Part shown: positions 26,213 through 35,022 of the stretch, in pieces
How the letters are laid out: the number at the start of each line of letters is the position of its first letter
Numbering within the stretch: the stretch's first letter is position 1
Origin: an uncultured Polaribacter sp.
Lineage (GTDB): Bacteria > Bacteroidota > Bacteroidia > Flavobacteriales > Flavobacteriaceae
NCBI RefSeq assembly: GCF_947496195.1
Contig: NZ_CANMBY010000001.1
Coordinates: forward strand, 248,001 to 312,000
Length of the DNA stretch: 64,000 bases
Direction of reading: 5' to 3'
Position numbers and translations under genes: made by a program
Notes under the pieces: model-generated
What the model saw: the letters and a program-made list of their open reading frames with translations, nothing else
What the model was told of the DNA's origin: nothing
The model's database searches: none

Positions 26213-26635
26213 ATGGAAAATTTGTTACAAATACTTTCACAATTCTCCCTTTTAATTGATGCTGGATTAGTGGTTTTAATTTGGATGGTTCAACTTATCA
26301 TTTACCCAAGTTTTCTTTATTATAAAAAATCAAATCTTATTAAATGGCATCAAAAATATACAACACAAATTGCCATTATTGTAGTTCCTTTAATGAGTAT
26401 TCAATTAATTTATGGTTTCTTGGTTACATTTAACAACCCTATTCTTACTCATTTTATCTACCTATTGACAGTTGTCTTTTTATGGGGATTTACTTTCTTA
26501 GGTTTTGCACCAATTCACTTTAAAATTTCTGAAGGAATTGTAAAAAAATCAATGCTAAAAAAATTAAACTATAGAAATTGGATACGAACTTTTCTGTGGA
26601 CATTCGTATTAATTTTACATCTATTTTTTTCCTAA
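26213..26635 (+). CDS. Small four-helix membrane protein, unknown
   Basis: A 140-residue protein with four predicted helices (about 12-32, 50-70, 78-98, 122-139) and conserved-looking polar residues (WHQKYT, YRNWIRT). It starts directly after the DUF2237 stop and is probably co-transcribed. I do not recognise a named family; it is reminiscent of DUF1772-like membrane proteins but I cannot confirm that. Confidence 0.75.
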   Translation: MENLLQILSQFSLLIDAGLVVLIWMVQLIIYPSFLYYKKSNLIKWHQKYTTQIAIIVVPLMSIQLIYGFLVTFNNPILTHFIYLLTVVFLWGFTFLGFAPIHFKISEGIVKKSMLKKLNYRNWIRTFLWTFVLILHLFFS

Positions 26636-26677
26636 AATCCAAAAAGGAAGAAATTATAAAATGTGATTTTAATCTAT

Positions 26678-26715
26678 AAAAAAACCTTTCTTAAAAATTA
26701 GAAAGGTTTTTTTAT
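26678..26715. terminator. Bidirectional terminator
   Basis: AAAACCTTTCT pairs with AGAAAGGTTTT, with A and T runs on both sides. It lies between the plus-strand membrane gene and the convergent lepA. Confidence 0.88.
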
Positions 26716-26720
26716 TGTAT

Positions 26721-28517
26721 TTAATCATTTAACTTTAAAACAGCCATAAATGCTTGCTGTGGTATTTCTACATTACCCACTTGACGCATTCTTTTCTTTC
26801 CTTTTTTTTGTTTTTCGAGTAATTTTCGTTTACGAGAAATATCACCTCCATAACATTTTGCTGTAACATCTTTTCTAAGTGCTTTTACAGTTTCACGTGC
26901 AATGATTTTAGCACCAATTGCAGCCTGAATAGGAATATCAAATTGTTGTCTTGGAATTAATTCTTTTAGTTTTTCACAAATACGCTTTCCAATTCCGTAA
27001 GCATTATCTGCATGTAATAATGCAGAAAGTGCATCTACAGGTTGCCCATTTAATAACATATCTACTCTTACTAATTTCGATTTTTGCATACCAATTGGAT
27101 GATAATCAAAAGAAGCATAACCTTTAGAAACTGTTTTTAATCGATCATAAAAATCAAATACTATTTCAGCTAAAGGCATATCAAAAATTAATTCAACTCT
27201 TTGTGTTGTTAAATAAGTTTGATTTACTATTTGACCCCTTTTTTCTATACACAAACTCATTACTTGACCAACAAAATCTGATTTTGTAATGATAGATGCC
27301 TTTATAAAAGGTTCTTCTACTCTATTTAATTTTGAAGGATCAGGTAAATCTGATGGGTTATTTACTTCTATAATTGTATCTGGTTCTTTATTTGTAAAAG
27401 CATGGTAAGAAACGTTTGGTACAGTTGTAATTACAGTCATATCAAACTCACGTTCTAGACGCTCTTGAATAATTTCCATATGCAACATACCTAAGAAACC
27501 ACATCGAAATCCAAAACCTAATGCTGCAGAACTTTCTGGTTGAAAAACTAAAGAAGCATCATTTAATTGCAGTTTTTCCATAGAATTACGCAACTCTTCA
27601 TAATCTTCTGTATCTACAGGGTAAATACCTGCAAAAACCATTGGTTTTACATCTTCGAAACCTTCGATTCTAGTAGCTGTTGGATTATTAAAATCTGTAA
27701 TAGTGTCTCCTACTTTTACTTCTTTTGCAGCTTTAATACCTGTTATTAAATAACCAACATCACCTGTTTTTATTTCTTTTTTTACAACTTGAGATAATTT
27801 TAAAGTACCTACTTCATCAGCACCATATTGTTTACCTGTTGCCATAAATTTTATCTGTTGATTCTTTTTTATAGAACCATCAATCACTCTAAAATAAGTT
27901 TCTATACCTCTATAAGAATTGTAAACAGAATCGAAAATTAATGCTTTTAAAGGAGCATCAGGATTTCCTTTTGGTGCAGGAACTCTTTCAATAATTGCTT
28001 TTAAAATATTATCTACTCCAAAACCAGTTTTACCACTTGCAGGTATCACATCTTCTGGGTCACATCCTAATAAATCAACAATATCATCTGTAACCTCTTC
28101 TGGATTTGCAGATGGTAAATCAACTTTATTTAAAACAGGAATAATTTCTAAATCGTTCTCTAAAGCCAGGTACAAATTAGAAATAGTCTGTGCTTGTATA
28201 CTTTGAGCTGCATCAACAATAAGTAAAGCACCTTCACAAGCAGCAATAGAACGTGAAACTTCGTAAGAAAAATCTACGTGACCAGGAGTGTCAATAAGGT
28301 TAAGAATATATGCTTCACCTTCATGAACATAATCCATTTGAATTGCATGAGATTTTATGGTAATTCCACGTTCACGCTCTAAATCCATGTTATCTAATAA
28401 CTGATCTTGTTTTTCGCGTTCAGTTACAGAACCAGTATAATCTAACAACCTATCTGCAAGTGTACTTTTACCATGATCTATATGTGCAATGATGCAAAAA
28501 TTTCTAATATTCTTCAT
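26721..28517 (-). CDS. lepA: Elongation factor 4 (LepA)
   Basis: A ribosome-binding GTPase that can back-translocate or remodel the ribosome. The 598 residues show G1 [10 protein letters not shown]2 RGITIKS, G3 DTPGHVD, G4 NKVD, an EF-G-like core, and the LepA-specific C-terminal domain with [20 protein letters not shown]. It has a strong own promoter. Confidence 0.98.
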   Translation of the reverse strand: MKNIRNFCIIAHIDHGKSTLADRLLDYTGSVTEREKQDQLLDNMDLERERGITIKSHAIQMDYVHEGEAYILNLIDTPGHVDFSYEVSRSIAACEGALLIVDAAQSIQAQTISNLYLALENDLEIIPVLNKVDLPSANPEEVTDDIVDLLGCDPEDVIPASGKTGFGVDNILKAIIERVPAPKGNPDAPLKALIFDSVYNSYRGIETYFRVIDGSIKKNQQIKFMATGKQYGADEVGTLKLSQVVKKEIKTGDVGYLITGIKAAKEVKVGDTITDFNNPTATRIEGFEDVKPMVFAGIYPVDTEDYEELRNSMEKLQLNDASLVFQPESSAALGFGFRCGFLGMLHMEIIQERLEREFDMTVITTVPNVSYHAFTNKEPDTIIEVNNPSDLPDPSKLNRVEEPFIKASIITKSDFVGQVMSLCIEKRGQIVNQTYLTTQRVELIFDMPLAEIVFDFYDRLKTVSKGYASFDYHPIGMQKSKLVRVDMLLNGQPVDALSALLHADNAYGIGKRICEKLKELIPRQQFDIPIQAAIGAKIIARETVKALRKDVTAKCYGGDISRKRKLLEKQKKGKKRMRQVGNVEIPQQAFMAVLKLND

Positions 28518-28545
28518 TCTCCTATTTCTATCTACTTGTAATGCG

Positions 28546-28576
28546 CAAAGATAGGTGTTTTACGAACGTACTCAAA
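28546..28576 (-). promoter_or_regulatory. Promoter of lepA
   Basis: Minus strand: TTTG, 19 bases, TATCTTTG, 29 bases before the start. Both boxes and the spacing match the consensus. Confidence 0.85.
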
Positions 28577-28619
28577 CAAAAAAAATATAAGAAATTTTTA
28601 CTTTTTTTAGATGAATTAA

Positions 28620-29351
28620 TTACCCATTTCTTCCTTTTTCATTAGGGTATAAAGAAGGTAAATTATCACTTTGAAAAAAGGCTTTTGTATCTATATTCAT
28701 AGCTGTAACTTTACCTTTAAAAGCAGCACCAGTATCTACATTCCAAATATTAACAGCATTCATTGGCACTTGTATACCATAATTTGTTGTTGGTGTATGA
28801 CCTATGTAAATTTCTTTGTAATGTCTTAATCTTTTAGGATATAAATCATGATTTACATCTATCTTTTTATCCATAACTAAAGCCATTTCCCACAAAGTTC
28901 TATCTGTGCAAAATTTATGAGGATAAGATTCTTTTTCTACACCATGCATTGAAGTAAAACCAGCATGTAAAAACAATCTATTTTCGTCATCTAAATAATA
29001 CATAGTCATATTATTAAAAAAGCTTAGGTGATGTTGTTTTTCTTTAGGAGTAAAGCTCTCATAACTTTCTATAGTTTCTTTTCCTCCATGCATAAACCAA
29101 GCAGGATTAACATCATTATTATCTTTTAACCAATTTTCACACCAAACATCATGATTACCTTTTATAAAAATACAGTTTATTTTTTGAGATAGTTCCATTA
29201 AAAATTGAACAACTTGAGCAGACTCACTCCAACCATCTACATAATCGCCCATAAAAATTAAGGTATCTTCTTCTGTAATTTCAATTTGGTTTAATACTTG
29301 TATTAACGCTTTTAAACCTCCATGAATATCACCAATTGCAAAAGTTCTCAT
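28620..29351 (-). CDS. Calcineurin-like Ser/Thr protein phosphatase
   Basis: A 243-residue metallophosphoesterase of the bacterial PPP type. The metal-binding motifs are intact: GDIHGG at residues 7-12, GDYVDGW near residue 35 and GNHD near residue 65, with later His residues (LHAGF, GHTPTTNYG). It probably acts on phosphoproteins or small phosphoesters in the cytoplasm. It lies 67 bases downstream of the Omp85-like gene. Confidence 0.9.
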   Translation of the reverse strand: MRTFAIGDIHGGLKALIQVLNQIEITEEDTLIFMGDYVDGWSESAQVVQFLMELSQKINCIFIKGNHDVWCENWLKDNNDVNPAWFMHGGKETIESYESFTPKEKQHHLSFFNNMTMYYLDDENRLFLHAGFTSMHGVEKESYPHKFCTDRTLWEMALVMDKKIDVNHDLYPKRLRHYKEIYIGHTPTTNYGIQVPMNAVNIWNVDTGAAFKGKVTAMNIDTKAFFQSDNLPSLYPNEKGRNG

Positions 29352-29418
29352 GATAAAAATTTTGAGCTAAATTATCATTTTTAACTCTTTGTATAACTTT
29401 GTGTAGGTTAATTTATGA

Positions 29419-30693
29419 TTAAAAATACTGTCCTATACCAAAAACTAACCCTCCTTTAGAATTTCCTTTAGTGTTAAGTACACTAAATCCATAATCAATT
29501 CTAAAAGTTGCATTATATATTTTTTTACTAATGAATCGTAATCCTAAACCAGAATAGATTCTAATGTTTTCTTCTTTTATAAAGTCATTTAAACTACCTC
29601 CAGGATTTCTCCAAGAACCAATATCTGAGAATATATTTGTTTGTATGGCTAACCAATCTTTATCATATATTGTATATCTGTATTCTGAGTTTAATACAAT
29701 GCTTCCTGTACCTCTATCTACTAAAATGCCAACACCTCTTAAATTTACATTATTATCTAAAGCAAAAGGTGCAAAGGGTGTATCTTCATTAGAAGATAAA
29801 CCAACTCTTAACCTATTTGCCCAATTGCCTTTTTCTCCTATTCTTTTATAGTATAAAAAGTCGTTCCAAAAAATGTAAAAATCATTCTGAAAATCGTTTT
29901 CTGTTAGTACATATTGTGCATATAAAATACTTTTAAACCCATTTATATATTGATAGTAATAATCTAAACTATCATAAGTATATACTAATTTTAAAAGCGC
30001 TTTATTTAGACTTAAGTTTTGAGGAATTGAGGTTGATGTTGCTCCTGATAAATACTGATATTTTTCTTTAAATAAATTGACTCCAAAATCTATTCTATTC
30101 TTTAAATTGATTTGATGTAAGGCTAACAACTCAAAAGAAATATTATTGTATTCATAATTAGCAGATTGATTGTCAAAATACAAAGGCTCTTCACTTTTCC
30201 AATTTTGGTGATTTACAGCCAAACCCCATTTCTTAGAAAACAAATTGGGTGCTCTAAAATTTACAGCATAGGTATCAAAGCCATTAAATTGATAAAAGCC
30301 ACCTAAGGTGATATTTCTTCCTAAAAAATTATATTCATACAACCCTAACTTGTAGGAAAACACATTATTAGTTGTTGTCCATAAATTAATTTCTGGCAAT
30401 AAAGTTGCATTCTCTTCTATCTGAATTGAAACATTGTATAAATTATCATGTGAAAAGAAAACCTGATAATAAGCATGAGCAATTGCAGGTAATCTTTTCA
30501 ACAGAGTGATATCTTTTTCTAGAATAGATGAATCTAAAACAGCGTCTTTTTTAGAGTAAAGTAAGTTTTTTATAAAAGTAGTTTTCGTCTTTTTTACTCC
30601 TACTATTTTTACATCTAAAATTTTATTTTGTTGACTATGTATATTTAATAGCCAAAAGAAAAAAAAGAGAAAAGACGCTACTTTTATTTTCAA
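29419..30693 (-). CDS. Omp85-like outer membrane protein with one POTRA-like domain
   Basis: A 424-residue secreted protein: signal peptide to about residue 20 (ending NIHSQ), one POTRA-like region (about 22-100, ILDVKIVGVKKTKTTF), then a beta-barrel of the bacterial surface antigen type with repeated aromatic strands, ending GLVFGIGQYF with a terminal aromatic. BamA has five POTRA domains, so this is a small Omp85-superfamily member of unknown cargo. The frame has no ATG; TTG at 30693 is the only usual start codon, seven bases after the universal stress gene, which suggests translational coupling. Confidence 0.8.
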   Translation of the reverse strand: MKIKVASFLFFFFWLLNIHSQQNKILDVKIVGVKKTKTTFIKNLLYSKKDAVLDSSILEKDITLLKRLPAIAHAYYQVFFSHDNLYNVSIQIEENATLLPEINLWTTTNNVFSYKLGLYEYNFLGRNITLGGFYQFNGFDTYAVNFRAPNLFSKKWGLAVNHQNWKSEEPLYFDNQSANYEYNNISFELLALHQINLKNRIDFGVNLFKEKYQYLSGATSTSIPQNLSLNKALLKLVYTYDSLDYYYQYINGFKSILYAQYVLTENDFQNDFYIFWNDFLYYKRIGEKGNWANRLRVGLSSNEDTPFAPFALDNNVNLRGVGILVDRGTGSIVLNSEYRYTIYDKDWLAIQTNIFSDIGSWRNPGGSLNDFIKEENIRIYSGLGLRFISKKIYNATFRIDYGFSVLNTKGNSKGGLVFGIGQYF

Positions 30694-30700
30694 AGAAACT

Positions 30701-31534
30701 TTACATTTTAAACGTCATTATTGGTAAGGCAGCATGATTCGTTACATCTTCTGCAACACTACCAGAGAATATGTGAGATAACCCTTTTCTACCATGAGTA
30801 ATTACAGTTATCAAATCTGCCCCTATTGAATTAGAAAAACTTAAAATACCATCTTCAATAGACCTGTCACAGATAAAATTAGTACTAATCATTCTATCAG
30901 TGTTACCTTCTACTTTCATATAAAAGTCATTAGCCATTTGCTGCATTTCTACTGTGCTTTTAAAATTCTCATTAGGTAAGTTTACATAAATAACATGTTT
31001 AACAGCTTTAAAAATATCTAAAGTTTTTAAAACATTTTTAAAAGCATCTACACTTTCTTCAGAGAAGTCTGTAGCAACAACAGCATCTTTAAAATCTACA
31101 TTTGGTAAATTATTTTTTACTACTAAAACAGGCAAATTAGCATATCTTACTACTTTTTCTGTATTAGATCCAACAAAAAATTCTTTAAGACCAGTTGCTC
31201 CATGAGAACCCATTACAATTAAATCTGCGTTAACTTCTGATGCAATACTATCTACCTCACTAAAAACTTTGTAATGTTTTATTAAAGGCACTACCTCTAA
31301 ATCTTTTAAGTAATCTTTTTTCAAGAATTCTTTAAATCTCTTTTCTGCTAATTTTAAATAAAATGCAGTTCTTTCATGCTGATAACTAACACTTTCGTTT
31401 ATAGAAACATCTTGAATATCTAACATATGTAAAGGATACAGAGCAAGGTTGTGTTTTTTAGCTAACATTGCAGCAACTTGCAAAGCATTTTCAGAATTTT
31501 CAGAAAAATCTACGGGTACAATAATTTTTTTCAT
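30701..31534 (-). CDS. Universal stress protein, two tandem UspA domains
   Basis: A 277-residue protein made of two UspA folds, each opening with a strand-rich KIIVPVDFS- or AVVATDFS-type segment. The first domain carries the ATP-binding pattern G-2x-G-9x-GS (GSHGATG..FFVGSNTEK) and the second ends in THGRKGLSHIFSGS. Such proteins help stress survival and often bind ATP. It has a TATTTTTG -7 box that overlaps a 7-bp-arm palindrome. The Omp85-like gene follows after seven bases. Confidence 0.93.
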   Translation of the reverse strand: MKKIIVPVDFSENSENALQVAAMLAKKHNLALYPLHMLDIQDVSINESVSYQHERTAFYLKLAEKRFKEFLKKDYLKDLEVVPLIKHYKVFSEVDSIASEVNADLIVMGSHGATGLKEFFVGSNTEKVVRYANLPVLVVKNNLPNVDFKDAVVATDFSEESVDAFKNVLKTLDIFKAVKHVIYVNLPNENFKSTVEMQQMANDFYMKVEGNTDRMISTNFICDRSIEDGILSFSNSIGADLITVITHGRKGLSHIFSGSVAEDVTNHAALPIMTFKM

Positions 31535-31545
31535 GATTTATATAG

Positions 31546-31562
31546 TTTGATAATATATCAAA
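31546..31562 (-). promoter_or_regulatory. Palindrome at the universal stress gene promoter
   Basis: TTTGATA-ATA-TATCAAA, a dyad with 7-bp arms, lies 12 bases before the start codon and overlaps the -7 box TATTTTTG (31559-31566, minus strand). It is a candidate operator. Confidence 0.45.
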
Positions 31563-31612
31563 AATAGCTTCAATAAAATTTAAAAAATAGAACTTTTATC
31601 ATGTTTTAAAAT

Positions 31613-32617
31613 TTAATTTAAGCCATACAATTTAGTTAAAAGAGCTTCAGCTGGTTTATTTTGAGGCGTAAATCTGTTATTATTTTTTCCTCCAACATTA
31701 TCGTGTTTATGAAACCATTTCCAAATAAACCCTCCTGCAAACCAATCTTCTTTCCAAAATTGATTATGTATAGCTTGAATTCCATTTACTTGTGCTACTA
31801 AATTTATATCACCTTCAACTCTGTTAGAATCCCAAGGTTTTTGTCCAGTAAAATGTACACTTCTATATCCATATTCTGTAAATAGGATTGGCTTTTTAAA
31901 TTTTTGCTGAATAGATTTTATTTGCTCTTTGTGTGCTGCCCAACCTAACTCTAAATCTTTTACAGATGGAGATTTTTTATCACTTAGAGGAAAATAGGCA
32001 TCAACACCAATAAAATCTAATTCACTCCAAAAAGAAACTCTTTTAAACTCATCCCAATTAGAGGCATAGGTTAATTTCCCTTTATATATTTTTCTAATTT
32101 TTTGTATAAGTTTTAACCAATATTTTGGTCTATTTAAAACAAATTTTTCTAATTCTGTACCTATACAAAACAATTCTGCATTGATTTCTTGAGCTGCCTC
32201 TGCATATGTTAATATAAATGAAGTGTAAGAATCTTCTAAGGTCTTCCAATTTTCTTCAGAATTCATTTTTATATTTCCTGTAAACTCACCTCTCCAAACC
32301 CATATTTGAGGCTTAACCATTATTTTTACATTATGTTTTTTAAATGCTTTTGCATATTGTAATAAACCTGCTTTAGTTTCGCCAAACCATTGTCTTTCTG
32401 AATTATGAGTTATTGTAGGTGTTTCTAAATTTCTTATAAAACCAAAAGGCATAAGTGCAACAGCATTACTTTTCACCTTTAAAACAGGAGAAATATGCGA
32501 TTCATTAATTTGATCACGTGAAGCCACAAAACTTACACCATTATATTTGGTAGTTTGACAGTTACTAGATAATTGTACTACAATTAAAAGTAAAATAAAG
32601 AGATATTTTGTTTTCAT
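31613..32617 (-). CDS. Glycoside hydrolase, GH113-like TIM barrel
   Basis: A 334-residue secreted enzyme with an N-terminal signal segment ending at about SSNCQ (possibly a lipoprotein at Cys20). It looks like the GH113/GH53-type clan A barrel: VKPQIWVWRGEF, the acid/base FCIGTELEKF near residue 150, and the nucleophile FTEYGYRS near residue 248. GH113 members act on beta-mannan. The substrate is an inference. It lies 27 bases behind the barrel gene and probably forms an operon with it. Confidence 0.82.
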   Translation of the reverse strand: MKTKYLFILLLIVVQLSSNCQTTKYNGVSFVASRDQINESHISPVLKVKSNAVALMPFGFIRNLETPTITHNSERQWFGETKAGLLQYAKAFKKHNVKIMVKPQIWVWRGEFTGNIKMNSEENWKTLEDSYTSFILTYAEAAQEINAELFCIGTELEKFVLNRPKYWLKLIQKIRKIYKGKLTYASNWDEFKRVSFWSELDFIGVDAYFPLSDKKSPSVKDLELGWAAHKEQIKSIQQKFKKPILFTEYGYRSVHFTGQKPWDSNRVEGDINLVAQVNGIQAIHNQFWKEDWFAGGFIWKWFHKHDNVGGKNNNRFTPQNKPAEALLTKLYGLN

Positions 32618-32644
32618 AAATCTCTTTAAAAATAGTATAATTTC

Positions 32645-33514
32645 TTAAAATAAAGCTCTTAAACCGATATTAAAACTTTGTCCTAAACCAGTATTGTTTC
32701 CTCTAATAAATTTACCATATAAAATTTCTAGATTTAAAACCTCTGTAATTTGATATTTACCACCAAAACCTAATGTGGTAAAATCTTGTGTAAAATCGCC
32801 TATTCTCTGGTAATGTTGAATGTATCCTAAAATTGTAGATTTATCAGATGGAAAGTAACTCATAAATAAACCAGGTGCAAGAACAAATGTGTTGTTTGCA
32901 AAGCTATTATCATCACCAAAATTATACTCAGTACTTAGTTCTGTAAATAATTGCCATTTTCCACTTGGCAAAGTATAATCATAGAAAAATCTATTTTGAA
33001 ACATATAAGCAGTTTGGTCTAAAAAAACTCCATTTACATCAGATTCATTATCTATTAAAGGAATATGAAAAGCACTTTGTACAGAAAAATTACCTATATT
33101 CTCTAATGGTTGCCATTTTAAAGCGGGTGCAAAAGAAGACAAACCATTTCTTGAGTTTAGATCATTACTAAAACTAAATACAGAAGTAGCAGATTTACCA
33201 CCAATTGTGTTAGATCTATATTCTAATAATAACCCAATATTAAGTCTATTATTTTCAGAAACTCCTGTAAAAATATCAATGGTAGAAGTAAAATAAGTTT
33301 CTCTTGCTTTATCTGCTTTTACTCCATTAAATTTAGCTTCAGTTTCTGTATATAAATTGTTAAAAAACTTAATATCCCACTGACCTTTATTTAATAATTT
33401 TGAAGGGGTATAGGTTTGAATATTACTTTTAGATGTATCTATATCATTTTGAGAATAAGTTTGTAATGTAGTAAAAACAAATAAAAAAAATGTTGTAATA
33501 AATTTAGTTTTCAT
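32645..33514 (-). CDS. Predicted outer membrane beta-barrel protein, unknown
   Basis: A 289-residue protein with a signal peptide (cleavage near TYSQ at about residue 22), then about a dozen amphipathic strands and a terminal IGLRALF. The composition and repeated short strands fit a barrel. I recognise no named family. It precedes the GH113-like gene in the same operon, so it could take part in handling the glycosidase products. Confidence 0.7.
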   Translation of the reverse strand: MKTKFITTFFLFVFTTLQTYSQNDIDTSKSNIQTYTPSKLLNKGQWDIKFFNNLYTETEAKFNGVKADKARETYFTSTIDIFTGVSENNRLNIGLLLEYRSNTIGGKSATSVFSFSNDLNSRNGLSSFAPALKWQPLENIGNFSVQSAFHIPLIDNESDVNGVFLDQTAYMFQNRFFYDYTLPSGKWQLFTELSTEYNFGDDNSFANNTFVLAPGLFMSYFPSDKSTILGYIQHYQRIGDFTQDFTTLGFGGKYQITEVLNLEILYGKFIRGNNTGLGQSFNIGLRALF

Positions 33515-33575
33515 AAGGTTGATTATTATTTAATTATTCCATAAGTCTGCACAATTAAAAACTTCTTACAAATAA

Positions 33576-33595
33576 TTTTAAATAATTATTTAAAA
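33576..33595. promoter_or_regulatory. 20-bp perfect AT palindrome in a divergent promoter region
   Basis: A palindrome with TTTTAAATAA in one arm and its exact complement in the other, with no spacer. It is in the 157-base region between the barrel gene (minus) and the FAD oxidoreductase (plus), so it could be an operator for either. Confidence 0.4.
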
Positions 33596-33671
33596 CAATT
33601 CTAAATTATAGTTTGTTGTTAAGTTCTTAACTTTAGCTTCGACAGAAATGCAAACAACCAATCAACTATTT

Positions 33672-35021
33672 ATGGAACACATTGTCATCATTGGAAATGG
33701 AATATCAGGTGTTACAGCTGCAAGACATATTAGAAAAAATTCTGACAAAAGAATAACTATTGTTTCTGCAGAATCGAAGTATTTTTTTTCTAGAACAGCA
33801 CTCATGTACATTTATATGGGGCATATGAAATTCGAACATACTCAACCTTATGAAAATTGGTTTTGGAAAAAAAATAGAATTGACTTAAAACAAGGCTTTG
33901 TAACTAAAATTGATACTAGTAACAAATCTCTTTTATTTTCTGATGACACTACTTTAATCTATGACAAACTAATTATTGCAACAGGTTCTAAACCAAATAA
34001 ATTTGGTTGGCCAGGTCAAGATTTAGATGGAGTAATGGGCATGTATCACAAGCAAGACTTAGAAAATTTAGAAAAGTTTGCACCCGATAATAAAGTTTGT
34101 AAAAGAGCCGTAATTGTTGGTGGTGGTTTAATTGGAATTGAATTGGCAGAAATGTTAAGAAGTAGAGATATACCTGTAACATTTTTAGTACGAGAATCTA
34201 GTTTTTGGAATGGTGTACTAACTGCACAAGAATCTGAAATGATTAATCAACACATCAAAGAACATCATATAGATTTACGTTTAAGTACTAATTTAAAAGA
34301 AATCAAAAGCGATGAAAATGGTAAAGTAATATCTGTAATTATCGAAGAAACAGGAGAAGAAATTGCTTGTGATGTAGTAGGTTTAACAGCGGGTGTTACT
34401 CCAAATATCGACTTTTTAAAAGAATCCAAAATAGAAACAAAAAGAGGTGTTTTAGTAAATCGTTTTTTAGAAACCAATGTAAAAGATGTATATGCTATTG
34501 GTGATTGTGCAGAACAACATGAAGCTATTGGACAAAGAAGAAACATTGAGGCTGTTTGGTATACAGGAAGAATGATGGGTGAAACTGTGGCACAAACTAT
34601 TACAGGAAATAAAAGAGCTTATAATCCAGGTCATTGGTTTAACTCAGCAAAATTCTTAGATATCGAATATCAAACTTATGGATGGGTATTTAGCGAAAGA
34701 AATAAAAAAGAGAATGAAGTTTATTTTCAATGGAAACATGCTACAAAAAATATTTGTATCACTATTTCTTATGATAAGGATTCTCATCAATTTTTAGGAA
34801 TAAATACTTTTGGAATTCGAATGCGTCATGAAATTTTTGATAAATGGCTCACCGAAAATCAATCTTTAGAATATGTTATAGAATATCTAGCTGATGCCAA
34901 CTTCGATCCTGAATTTTACAGTTTGTATGAAGCAGATATTGTAGCCAAATTTAATAAAGAGATGGGCACAGATATTAAATCAAAAAAGAAAAGTTGGAAA
35001 CGAATTTTTAAAATAGCTTAA
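33672..35021 (+). CDS. FAD/NAD(P)-dependent oxidoreductase
   Basis: A 449-residue flavoprotein of the pyridine nucleotide-disulfide type. It has an FAD-binding GNGISGV at its N-terminus, a second nucleotide site VVGGGLIGIE at about residue 155, and the FAD-binding VYAIGDCAE near residue 280. No redox-active CxxxxC pair is visible in the N-domain, so it is closer to ferredoxin or nitrite-reductase-type reductases than to thioredoxin reductase. An upstream ATG at 33648 would add eight residues; 33672 gives the normal MEHIVIIG start. It heads a six-gene unit and is followed after one base by a membrane ferredoxin. Confidence 0.88.
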   Translation: MEHIVIIGNGISGVTAARHIRKNSDKRITIVSAESKYFFSRTALMYIYMGHMKFEHTQPYENWFWKKNRIDLKQGFVTKIDTSNKSLLFSDDTTLIYDKLIIATGSKPNKFGWPGQDLDGVMGMYHKQDLENLEKFAPDNKVCKRAVIVGGGLIGIELAEMLRSRDIPVTFLVRESSFWNGVLTAQESEMINQHIKEHHIDLRLSTNLKEIKSDENGKVISVIIEETGEEIACDVVGLTAGVTPNIDFLKESKIETKRGVLVNRFLETNVKDVYAIGDCAEQHEAIGQRRNIEAVWYTGRMMGETVAQTITGNKRAYNPGHWFNSAKFLDIEYQTYGWVFSERNKKENEVYFQWKHATKNICITISYDKDSHQFLGINTFGIRMRHEIFDKWLTENQSLEYVIEYLADANFDPEFYSLYEADIVAKFNKEMGTDIKSKKKSWKRIFKIA

Positions 35022-35022
35022 G

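Noticed and set aside
29388..29401. A plus-strand promoter (TTTG and TAACTTTG) behind the phosphatase start
   Set aside because: The two boxes are too close to each other and no plus-strand gene follows.
31546..31562. An Fnr-type box (TTGAT-N4-ATCAA) before the universal stress gene
   Set aside because: The half-sites are right but the spacer is five, not four. I report it as a general dyad rather than an Fnr site.
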